Shown here piece by piece: positions 1-7,270 of a stretch of 64,000 bases of DNA. The notes beneath the pieces are model-generated. The model worked only from the letters and a program-made list of their open reading frames with translations, did not search any database and had not been told where the DNA came from. The DNA is from Streptococcus penaeicida (lineage in GTDB: Bacteria; Bacillota; Bacilli; Lactobacillales; Streptococcaceae). The stretch lies in the NCBI RefSeq assembly GCF_002887775.1, contig NZ_LOCM01000028.1:56322-120321 (forward strand), read 5' to 3'. Every line of letters begins with the position of its first letter. Positions within the stretch are counted from its first letter, which is position 1. The position numbers and the translations under genes were made by a program.

Positions 1-1002
1 CATTCCAATTAAACCACCAACGAAACTAGAAGCAAATCCGAGAATAACAGCAGTCGGTGCATATGGGAAGAAAACGGCACAGTCAACAGCCGGAATAGCA
101 TTAGGAATTAACTTGTCAGCGATACCTTGGAAGGCAGGAATCAAGTCAGCAAGAATCATCCGAACCCCTGCATAAACCACTGCAACACCAACAGCGAAAG
201 TTAAACCACTCTTAATAGCAAAAATAAATGGATTTTGACCAGCAGCTAATTTTTCAACAAAAGCTGGATCATGAAGAATAGATGCAATCGTCGCAATCAA
301 GTAGAAGATAACCATGATTAAACCAGTTGAAATGGTTGTATTACGTAAGAAACTCCATTTTTCAGAAATTTCAAGGTCTTCTGTATCTTGACTACCCTTA
401 CCAACTAAACCACCAACCCAAGCAGAAAGATAGTAACCTAAAGAGCCAAAGTGACCCATGGCAATTTCATCTCCGTCAGTAACTTTAAGGGTATATTTTT
501 GACCAATAGCTGGTGAAATAGCTGACCAAGCACCTAGTAGGAAACCACCTAAAAGAATTAGAACAGCACCTTTAAAGCCAACGGCACCAAGTACAGCTGA
601 CAAAAGACATGCCATAAAGAAACTGTGGTGACCAGTTAAGAAAATATATTTAAAACGTGTAAAACAGGCAAAGGCCAAGTTTAGCAAAAGACCAACAACA
701 AGGATTGACATGGTTTCAACACCAAGAATCTTTTGAGCAACTGAAGTCACAGCTTCGTTGTTTGGCACAACACCAGTAATGTTAAAACCGTGTTCAATTA
801 ATTTTGATAATGGGTCCAAGTTTGACACAATGACACCGGCTCCAGCAGCTAACATTAAGTAACCAAGGATTGGTCCTAAGGTACCTGTTAAGACTTTATG
901 CCATGGCGTTTTCAAAGCAAGTAAACCAGCACAAGCAATGAGTCCCATCAAGAAGGCAGGCTCTTTTAAAATATCTCTAAAAAATGATAGTAAGGCTTCC
1001 AT
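1..1002 (-). CDS. PTS EIIC, ascorbate (UlaA/SgaT) type, 3' end cut by window
   Basis: Membrane permease of a phosphotransferase system, importing and phosphorylating a sugar acid such as ascorbate. Reading leftward from an ATG at 1002 (AAGGGG ribosome site just upstream) the frame stays open to the window edge, giving about 334 residues of a family usually near 450. It is very hydrophobic, with multiple membrane segments and Gly/Pro-rich turns such as GHHSFFMA and the later YAGVRMILADLIPAFQGI. It lies 27 bp after the EIIB gene and ends the operon regulator–EIIB–EIIC. The EIIC family is clear; the substrate is inferred from family only. Confidence 0.85.
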   Translation of the reverse strand, partial: MEALLSFFRDILKEPAFLMGLIACAGLLALKTPWHKVLTGTLGPILGYLMLAAGAGVIVSNLDPLSKLIEHGFNITGVVPNNEAVTSVAQKILGVETMSILVVGLLLNLAFACFTRFKYIFLTGHHSFFMACLLSAVLGAVGFKGAVLILLGGFLLGAWSAISPAIGQKYTLKVTDGDEIAMGHFGSLGYYLSAWVGGLVGKGSQDTEDLEISEKWSFLRNTTISTGLIMVIFYLIATIASILHDPAFVEKLAAGQNPFIFAIKSGLTFAVGVAVVYAGVRMILADLIPAFQGIADKLIPNAIPAVDCAVFFPYAPTAVILGFASSFVGGLIGM

Positions 1003-1028
1003 TTTATACCCCTTTTTCTTTTAAATAA

Positions 1029-1313
1029 TTAGTTTTGACCAGACATTTCTTTCAAGACCGGAACCAAATCTTCTTCAATTTTCTTCCGGTTGGTATAGCT
1101 TTTAACGATACATACTTTAGTACCTTCAGGGAAAATATCCTTGAATTCCTTAACTGTTACATAAAGATCAGCCCCTTTACCAACAGCTGCGTTGGAATCA
1201 CATGATTCGGCATCCACTTCGATTCCTAAATCTTTAGCAATGGCTTCTACCTTCATGCGAAGCAATAGGCTTGAACCAATCCCATTTCCACATACGGTCA
1301 CAATTTTCAACAT
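1029..1313 (-). CDS. PTS EIIB, UlaB/SgaB type
   Basis: Cytoplasmic phosphocarrier that passes phosphate from EIIA to the incoming sugar bound by the EIIC. It has 94 residues, normal for a free-standing EIIB of the lactate/ascorbate class. The start VTVCGNGIGSS holds Cys8 in the typical phosphorylation loop. Its start lies one base from the stop of the regulator upstream, so the two are probably translationally linked. The downstream gene is the matching EIIC. No separate EIIA gene is visible in the window; the regulator carries an EIIA-like domain, but that is normally regulatory. Confidence 0.9.
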   Translation of the reverse strand: MLKIVTVCGNGIGSSLLLRMKVEAIAKDLGIEVDAESCDSNAAVGKGADLYVTVKEFKDIFPEGTKVCIVKSYTNRKKIEEDLVPVLKEMSGQN

Positions 1314-1314
1314 C

Positions 1315-3366
1315 TTACAAATCTCCTTCTTCTATTATTTGAGACATTAAGTCTAAGATTTCTTTTTTACTTTGTGCTGCGATAATGGCCTCAATATGGT
1401 CATCATCATCCAAAATCAAGGAAAGTTCCTGCAAGGCTTTGAGGTGAGAGCTCGAATCAACAGCCGCCAAAACAAAGACTAATTGAACCGCCTTGTCTTC
1501 ATCACCTTCTTCTTCAATATCAAAACTAACTGGTTTTTCTAATTGTAAAAGCGCCATCCCAATGTCATTAACCCCTTTATCTGGAGCCGCATGTGGGACA
1601 GCTACTTTAGGCGCCAGTACAATGTAAGCACCAAGCTCATTGACTGAAGCAATCATCCCATCAATGTAGCTTTCTTCAATGATTTTTTCTTTAAGCAATG
1701 GCTGAGCAGCTAAGCGAATGGCTTCTTGCCAGTCACTGACTTCCTGGCATTGCTGAATGTACTCTTCTTTTAAAATTTCCAAGAGACCTTTACCTCCTAA
1801 TTCTTTTTTGAGATGATTACCAATAATGTATTGGGATAATTCACGTATTAAACTTTCTTTATTTGTAATTGTGGCATGTCGATTAATAATCGCCAACAAT
1901 TCATTAACAGTGACAGGGTTGGAGATGGGTAAATTGAAATCCTCGCACACTGTTTTTTTCAAAAGCATTTTCTCAACATCGCCCATTAAAGGCTGAGTTA
2001 CATAGACTGGTTTTGAACTCTCAAAGGCTACTGTCGAAAAGACCAAATCGTAAGTTGATTCATCTAAAAAGGCCAAATCCGATAATTGATGAATTTCAAT
2101 AAATTGAATCTGGGGGAAGAGTCGTCTTAATTCCGACTGCAAAATAAGGGATGAACTGACACCATTAGGACAAAGGGATAGAGCAACTAATTGACTTTCC
2201 TTATCCTTCTTGGGACGTTCAAGATTTGAACCAAAATGAATGGTAAAGTAGGCAACTTCATCATCGCTAATTGGCTTTTTTAGATTCCGCTCTAGTGGCA
2301 ATAAACTTCTTTTGACTAAGTAAAAGAGGGAAGCATATTCCTCTTTGATTTGCTCCTTGAGAGGATTAATCATTTCCACATCATAGAGGATACGGTAGTA
2401 AGCTGGCAAGAGATGACTATATAAATTCTTCCGTAAATCCGGACTATCATTGAGTGTCAAACCCGTATTTACCAAGACCGAATTAATGATTTCTTCCATG
2501 ATCAGATAGACTTCTTCTTTGTAGAAATGATGCAAGTCTCCCTGAATACAGCCTATTAAACGAGTGGTCATAAAATCATTTTCTGGTCTTAACTGTGGAA
2601 AATGCCAGTAAAGATGCTCTAAGAAATCAGAAAATTGATAGGAATCGCTGAATTCACGATAAACTTGATGATCAACGACATAAGCTTTAAACGGCTGACT
2701 GATGAGAAAGCTCATGAGATAAGCTAATTCTTTGCGTTTCTCAGAAATGAAAGACAGGTGATACTTGCTGCCCAGATTCATCAAAAGTCGTGATAACTTT
2801 TCACTTTCATCCTCAATGCCCACTTCATGCATGACATAGGCCAGGAGACATTTCCCCGAAGCAAAAGAAAGAAGCTGATTAATGGTTCCTTCCAAAGCTC
2901 GCCGTAATGCAAAAGGCGAACCCTCCAAATAATAACCTTTCATCCGTGAATAGTGAAGGCTTACACCAAAAGCTGCCAACTTCTGGCGCACCAACTTGAG
3001 ATCCGACAGAACGGAATTGCGACTTACCTGCAAAAAAGACTCGAAGTGATTAATGGAGATATAAGCATCCTCCACTAGCAAATAGAGAGTAATCAAATCC
3101 GGCCGTTCGTCCTGAAAAACATATTCTCTCAAACTCGGCAAGAGTGCCTGATACAAGTCCTCCTCACAAAAAGAGATTGGCTGTAAATGGCCATCTACAA
3201 AAGTGATTTGAGGCAGTTCCAACTGGACCAAACTATCATTAATCCGGTCAATGTCCGAAAGAATATTACGTTTTTGGATCCCTAAGAGAGATTCAAAATC
3301 CTCCAAAGTACGATTGGGGTATTTAGAAAAGATTTGAAATTTTTTTATGAGCTCATGGGATAACAT
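1315..3366 (-). CDS. BglG/MtlR-family PTS regulator (PRD, EIIB-like and EIIA-like domains)
   Basis: Transcriptional regulator whose activity is set by PTS phosphorylation. It has 683 residues, normal for the multi-domain MtlR/LicR class. In order: an N-terminal helix-turn-helix region, two PRD domains (about 180-400), an EIIB-like domain with the Cys loop LCPNGVSSS (about 410) and a C-terminal EIIA-like domain with VAVPHAAPDKG around residue 590, whose His is the phosphorylation site. It is the first gene of the operon with EIIB and EIIC and most likely activates it. The start ATG follows a GAGGAG ribosome site. The sensed sugar is unknown. Confidence 0.88.
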   Translation of the reverse strand: MLSHELIKKFQIFSKYPNRTLEDFESLLGIQKRNILSDIDRINDSLVQLELPQITFVDGHLQPISFCEEDLYQALLPSLREYVFQDERPDLITLYLLVEDAYISINHFESFLQVSRNSVLSDLKLVRQKLAAFGVSLHYSRMKGYYLEGSPFALRRALEGTINQLLSFASGKCLLAYVMHEVGIEDESEKLSRLLMNLGSKYHLSFISEKRKELAYLMSFLISQPFKAYVVDHQVYREFSDSYQFSDFLEHLYWHFPQLRPENDFMTTRLIGCIQGDLHHFYKEEVYLIMEEIINSVLVNTGLTLNDSPDLRKNLYSHLLPAYYRILYDVEMINPLKEQIKEEYASLFYLVKRSLLPLERNLKKPISDDEVAYFTIHFGSNLERPKKDKESQLVALSLCPNGVSSSLILQSELRRLFPQIQFIEIHQLSDLAFLDESTYDLVFSTVAFESSKPVYVTQPLMGDVEKMLLKKTVCEDFNLPISNPVTVNELLAIINRHATITNKESLIRELSQYIIGNHLKKELGGKGLLEILKEEYIQQCQEVSDWQEAIRLAAQPLLKEKIIEESYIDGMIASVNELGAYIVLAPKVAVPHAAPDKGVNDIGMALLQLEKPVSFDIEEEGDEDKAVQLVFVLAAVDSSSHLKALQELSLILDDDDHIEAIIAAQSKKEILDLMSQIIEEGDL

Positions 3367-3385
3367 TTCATCTCCTCCTGTTTAT

Positions 3386-3414
3386 AGTATATTTTTAAGC
3401 GCTTTCATATTCAA
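3386..3414 (-). promoter_or_regulatory. sigma-70 promoter with internal cre site for the PTS operon
   Basis: On the minus strand TTGAAT (3409-3414) and TATACT (3386-3391) are 17 bases apart. The spacer is almost filled by ATGAAAGCGCTTAAAA (3393-3408), a close match to the CcpA cre consensus. Bound CcpA would block RNA polymerase, so glucose repression of the operon is expected. This is read from sequence only. Confidence 0.7.
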
Positions 3415-3554
3415 GACTGATTGAGTCCAAAAGCAAGGCAGAAAATCAGCTGACAATTGTACTCATATCCGAAAACCTTTATTTTCAAGGTATTTTCCGA
3501 GACAGGTCTATACCAAACAGACACTATACTAGTGTAACAAAAGTTAAGAAAAAG

Positions 3555-3600
3555 GAAAGGCCTCTCCTTAGTTAAACTTAAGTTTACCTTATCGCAGCCA
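3555..3600. repeat. degenerate copy of the rpsO-downstream hairpin unit
   Basis: The stretch CCTCTCCTTAGTTAAACTTA and the following AGTTTACC...CAACGAAGGCA resembles the hairpin at 3743-3815 (CCTCTGCC...TTAAACTTGAGTTTACC...GACGAAGGCAGAGG). It looks like a second, decayed copy of the same intergenic unit. A third fragment, CCTCTGTCGCAGGAATAACTTGAGTTA, lies near 3679-3706. Confidence 0.4.
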
Positions 3601-3614
3601 ACGAAGGCATAATG

Positions 3615-3645
3615 AAAGGACAGTTCAAAATCGAACTGTCCTTTT
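3615..3645. terminator. intrinsic hairpin, 9-12 bp stem
   Basis: Perfect inverted repeat GGACAGTTC / GAACTGTCC flanked by AAA and TTTT, so it could end transcription from either side. It sits in the 464-base gap between the PTS regulator and rpsO. Confidence 0.6.
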
Positions 3646-3742
3646 GATTAAATTTAAAATCTCCTTCTGACAAGGCCTCTGTCGCAGGAATAACTTGAGT
3701 TATACAAAATTTCAAGCATTAAAAAGCCCACTAATTAAAAAA

Positions 3743-3815
3743 GTCCTCTGCCGAGGAAGTATCCACTCGGTTAAACTTGAGTTTACCGAGTGGATAACTG
3801 ACGAAGGCAGAGGGC
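3743..3815 (-). terminator. nested hairpin, probable rpsO terminator
   Basis: An outer stem (GTCCTCTGCC / GGCAGAGGGC) encloses an inner 12-bp stem (TATCCACTCGGT / ACCGAGTGGATA). On the minus strand the outer stem is followed by TTTTTT, directly downstream of the rpsO stop. Confidence 0.65.
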
Positions 3816-3830
3816 TTTTTAAACTTGAAA

Positions 3831-4100
3831 TTAACGACGTAAACCAAGAGATTGGATAAGCTCGCGGTAACGGTTAACGTCTGTACGACGTAGGTAACCT
3901 AATAAGTTACGACGGTGACCAATTTTTTTCATCAAACCACGGTATGTAGCGTGGTCTTTTTTATGTTCTTTGATATGTCCGTTAAGGTGGTTGATTTCCC
4001 AAGTAAGTACTGCTACTTGAACTTCAACTGAACCAGTATCGCCTTCATGACGTGCATATTGAGCGATGATTTCATTTTTTTTCTCTTTTGAGATTGCCAT
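3831..4100 (-). CDS. rpsO: 30S ribosomal protein S15
   Basis: S15 binds the central domain of 16S rRNA early in 30S assembly. It has 89 residues, the universal length, starting [20 protein letters not shown], with the family-typical [18 protein letters not shown] and the C-terminal [16 protein letters not shown]. An AGGAGAAAATATT stretch precedes the ATG. It is monocistronic here, with its own leader upstream and a nested hairpin downstream. Confidence 0.98.
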   Translation of the reverse strand: MAISKEKKNEIIAQYARHEGDTGSVEVQVAVLTWEINHLNGHIKEHKKDHATYRGLMKKIGHRRNLLGYLRRTDVNRYRELIQSLGLRR

Positions 4101-4195
4101 AATATTTTCTCCTTTTTTTGCTTAATCCGAGTCTAGGATTGGCACTCCTAAAACCAAGAAAAAGTTGGTGTGTCTTTCGACCTTTCTATTTTATC
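4101..4195 (-). promoter_or_regulatory. rpsO 5' leader, possible autoregulatory RNA
   Basis: About 95 bases before rpsO contain small inverted repeats, for example AATCC...GGATT on the minus strand, and a pyrimidine/AAG-rich stretch. S15 is known to regulate its own mRNA through leader structures in several bacteria. I cannot match this leader to a named class. Confidence 0.3.
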
Positions 4196-4248
4196 AGATT
4201 CATCTGGCATGGTCAAGGTTAGGCTTCTTTTTTAGAATAGTGACCAGT

Positions 4249-5406
4249 CTAGTTGGTCTTCCCTAATCTTCTGATAATAAGTAGGATACCAAGTCCTAAA
4301 CTGAGCAAGCCATAAACCAAGTAAGGGAGAACCAGCGATGGTGATAAGTAAGAAAAAGCTTGGAGTACCAAGGCTGCGCCACCACCACCAATATTACAGC
4401 CAAGTAAAACTAAGGTTGTGGCATTAGTGAGTTGATGGGCAGGGATCTTTTCTGACACGTGATGGAAAACATAGGTAACCCCCAGGCTATAAACAAATCC
4501 TGTCAGCAAAGCTCCGATAGCAATCAGAAACAGACTATTCGCTAGCCACAAGATCAAGGTTCCTAAGCCTAGTAAAATGGCCACTATTGCCGGCAGGCTC
4601 TCCTTAAAACGGGCCAAGAAAGCACTAAAACTAATACCTGCCAGGATGCCCATCAGCATCATGAGACTGAGGACCAGACTGGCAGCTGCAGGCGAACCTA
4701 GGTTTTGACGGGCAACTACTAAAGGAATCCGCATGGTGATAGAGGTATTGACAACAATAACAAAACCAGCATATATAGCCAGACCAATGATCATCAGCAA
4801 TTGTTGGGAGGTAAACTTCTGGCTTTTCGGACTTGTCTGCTCATGAATGACCTCCGGAATCTGGGGAACAAACAAGAGATAGAGCCCTAAAATAATCAAA
4901 CCAAAAAAGTAAATCGCGTAGGCTGTTGACCAACCAAAGGTGATCAGAAAACCAGCCAGGAAGGTGAAGGCCGCTGAGCCAAGAACTTCTGCTGAACCCC
5001 GATAGCCTAAAAGGGTGATTTTTTCTTTTCCGGAATAGCGCTCACTGATAATATTAATAGCTTTGGCGTTGATGAGTCCAATCCCTAAGCCAAGCAAAAT
5101 CCGGGATAAGAAAAGCACTGGATAAGCTTGGAAAAAAACAGGACTTCCGCCACCTAAGGCAATCATTAGTAAGCCTAGAATAATGGTTTGCTTTTCTTTA
5201 AGGAATTTACTGAGCACGGGATTGGCCAATAGAACAGCCAAGATTGCGAAAGATGAGAGCGAGAATAAAATATTGACATAAGTTTCATCATAGCCCTGCT
5301 TTTCAAAGAATAGAATCATTTGGGGAATTGCTGGCGCTACTGAGAAGGGGGAGATCATCATTAAGGAAAGACTTAATAATGAGACTTTTTCTAAAAATGC
5401 TTTCAC
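4249..5406 (-). CDS. MFS transporter
   Basis: Predicted 12-segment membrane carrier of the major facilitator superfamily, 385 residues, a normal length. Segments are separated by short charged loops. The motif SRILLGLGIGLINAKAIN in the fourth segment region resembles drug/sugar exporter families. It starts with GTG (AAGGACGG ribosome site). It is transcribed divergently from a Crp-like regulator, a layout seen for transporter/regulator pairs. The substrate is unknown. Confidence 0.8.
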   Translation of the reverse strand: MKAFLEKVSLLSLSLMMISPFSVAPAIPQMILFFEKQGYDETYVNILFSLSSFAILAVLLANPVLSKFLKEKQTIILGLLMIALGGGSPVFFQAYPVLFLSRILLGLGIGLINAKAINIISERYSGKEKITLLGYRGSAEVLGSAAFTFLAGFLITFGWSTAYAIYFFGLIILGLYLLFVPQIPEVIHEQTSPKSQKFTSQQLLMIIGLAIYAGFVIVVNTSITMRIPLVVARQNLGSPAAASLVLSLMMLMGILAGISFSAFLARFKESLPAIVAILLGLGTLILWLANSLFLIAIGALLTGFVYSLGVTYVFHHVSEKIPAHQLTNATTLVLLGCNIGGGGAALVLQAFSYLSPSLVLPYLVYGLLSLGLGILLIIRRLGKTN

Positions 5407-5408
5407 GG

Positions 5409-5484
5409 GGACCGTCCTTTTTCTTGTTAATTCTCATTTACTTCAGTATAATCAAAAGCAAACAATAAAAATAGGACCAAGGTC
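5409..5484. promoter_or_regulatory. divergent promoter region with two GACC/GGTC inverted repeats
   Basis: The 89-base gap between the MFS gene and the Crp-like gene holds GGACCGTCC (5409-5417) and GACCAAGGTC (5475-5484), one near each start. They are possible operators for the regulator. This is a sequence observation only. Confidence 0.35.
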
Positions 5485-5495
5485 ATAAAATTGAC

Positions 5496-6161
5496 ATGAA
5501 GACGATTCCAAATCAAGAAATATTAGAGCAACTACTGAAAGAATATGACCTAGAAAACTTTTTTCCCGAATCCTTGCATTCAGAACTGACACTCTTGCGC
5601 TATCAAAAAGGGGAAATTATTTGCCATCAAGATCAAAAAATATCATTTTTAGCCTATGCTATCGGTGGAAATGTCAAAATAGTAAGGCGCCTTTCCAATG
5701 GTAAGGAACATATTTTAGAGAGCTATAAACAGCCCTGTATAATTGGTGATATTGAAATCCTAACCAATCAAAAGGCCGTCACCTCTGTTATTGCGCTAGA
5801 GGAGACCTATGTTATCCAATTAAACAAAATCAGTAAAGAAAAATTATTAGCTAACCCCAACTTTTTATACCAAATCAGCCATGAGCTAGCCAAAAATTTT
5901 TACAAGCAGAATATTAAAAGTACTCAAAACGTCACCTATACGGTCAAAGAACGCTTAGCCAAACATATCTTAGAGAGTCAGTCAGATGGCTTTTTCCGAT
6001 TAAATTTAGCGCTCTTAGCGGATTCTTTTGGTACCAGTTACCGCCATCTGCATCGCGTCATCAATCAATTAAAGCAGGCGGAAATTATTGAATCCAAGTC
6101 CTTTAAGAATTATCAGATTACTAATCCAAAGGCACTGAAAGAATTGGCGGAATGGGATTAG
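5496..6161 (+). CDS. Crp/Fnr-family transcriptional regulator (YeiL-like)
   Basis: Has 221 residues: an N-terminal cyclic-nucleotide-binding-like beta barrel (about 20-130, with IGDIEILTNQKAVTSVIALE) and a C-terminal winged helix (about 150-215, ALLADSFGTSYRHLHRVINQL as the recognition region). It lacks the N-terminal Cys cluster of Fnr, so an iron-sulphur oxygen sensor is unlikely. Its divergent neighbour is an MFS transporter it may control. The ribosome site is weak (AAGG, 13 bases upstream). Confidence 0.8.
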   Translation: MKTIPNQEILEQLLKEYDLENFFPESLHSELTLLRYQKGEIICHQDQKISFLAYAIGGNVKIVRRLSNGKEHILESYKQPCIIGDIEILTNQKAVTSVIALEETYVIQLNKISKEKLLANPNFLYQISHELAKNFYKQNIKSTQNVTYTVKERLAKHILESQSDGFFRLNLALLADSFGTSYRHLHRVINQLKQAEIIESKSFKNYQITNPKALKELAEWD

Positions 6162-6229
6162 TCCGACATAAGCTTTGCTGAGTCATTAGGCTAATTGTCA
6201 CCTTATAATGTTTGAGCTTTACATATCAA

Positions 6230-6256
6230 AGCACCCCTTGAAAAAGTGGGTGTTTT
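6230..6256 (+). terminator. intrinsic terminator
   Basis: CACCC / GGGTG stem followed by TTTTC, downstream of the Crp-like gene. Confidence 0.55.
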
Positions 6257-6259
6257 CAA

Positions 6260-6322
6260 TTGTAAAATTTTTGTAAAAAATTAGGCAAAACCGAACAAAA
6301 CAAGCCTTTTTTCGTCTATAAT
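6260..6322 (+). promoter_or_regulatory. ppx–ppk promoter with 11-bp-phased TTGTAAA repeats
   Basis: TTGTAAA occurs at 6260 and again at 6271, exactly 11 bases later, with a weaker A-rich third unit after 6281. A TATAAT lies at 6317-6322 but no good -35. Phased direct repeats in place of a -35 are typical of PhoP/PhoB-type activation, and polyphosphate genes are plausible targets. A similar array precedes the 5'-nucleotidase gene near 40057. Confidence 0.5.
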
Positions 6323-6342
6323 AGTACGTAAAGGAGAATACT

Positions 6343-7253
6343 ATGAACATTGCAATCATTGATATCGGATCTAATACAATTCGGATGAACATTTACCATC
6401 TTGAAGGAAAAGACTATTCAATTCTTTTTACCAAAAAATACACTGCAAGCTTAGCTTCTTATGTGGAAGATGGTCAATTAAACAAAGATGGCATCGAAAC
6501 CTTAAAAACAACCCTAAAATCCATTCAAAAAGTAACAACTTTTGTTAAACTTGATGCTGTTCACTTCTTTGCTACTGCTTCACTCCGCAACGTTAGTAAT
6601 CAGGATGCTGTCATCAAAGAAGTTAAAGATGAACTAGATATTACTATTGACCTTTTGAAACAAAGTGAAGAAGCACGATTAGGTCATATCGGGATTGAAG
6701 AAGTTTACGGTCATTCAGACGGCCTCTCAATCGATATAGCGGGGGTTCAACTGAAATCGCCATTTTTAAAGATGAAGCCATTGTTAAAGACTTTAACCTC
6801 TCAGATGGTTCCTTATCTTTCTATAAAAAGTATGTTGATGACATTTTGCCAAGCCAAGACGAATGCAACCAGATGTCTGAAAAAGTGAAAAAGGCACTCA
6901 AAAAGACAAGTGATAAACTCCCTAACTTTGACACCATTATCGGTATTGGGGGTAGTGTACGGGCCATTGGTAAAGTCATTCAAAAAAATGAAAACAATGC
7001 TAGTCCACTAGAATTTAGTCTAGATCAATTAAAAACACTTTCGAAAAAACTCTTAAAAAAAGACAAAAAGACAATGGTTAATGTCTTTAAAGTGGCTCCT
7101 GATCGTGTTCACACCTTGACTCCTGGTGTCATCATTTTAATGGAAGTCTGCAAAGACTTTGGCATCAAAACAATCCGTATTTCAAATAAAGGTATCCGCG
7201 AAGGTTACCTCATTAATAGTCTCAAAGAAATGAAAGACAGCTCAAAGGTCTGA
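6343..7253 (+). CDS. ppx: exopolyphosphatase, Ppx/GppA family (single-base frame break)
   Basis: Removes terminal phosphates from inorganic polyphosphate. The N-terminal part (MNIAIIDIGSNTIRMNIY) is the actin-like ATPase fold opening of the family. The frame breaks near 6739: one extra G in ATAGCGGGGG restores GLSIDIGGGSTEIAIF, the family's phosphate-binding loop, and reading then continues to 7253 through IIGIGGSVRAIGK. Restored length is about 303 residues, the short two-domain type. It lies 17 bases before ppk, so the operon both makes and degrades polyphosphate. I think the break is a sequence error because everything after it is conserved. Confidence 0.85.
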
Positions 7254-7270
7254 GCTAGGGGAGTTTTACT

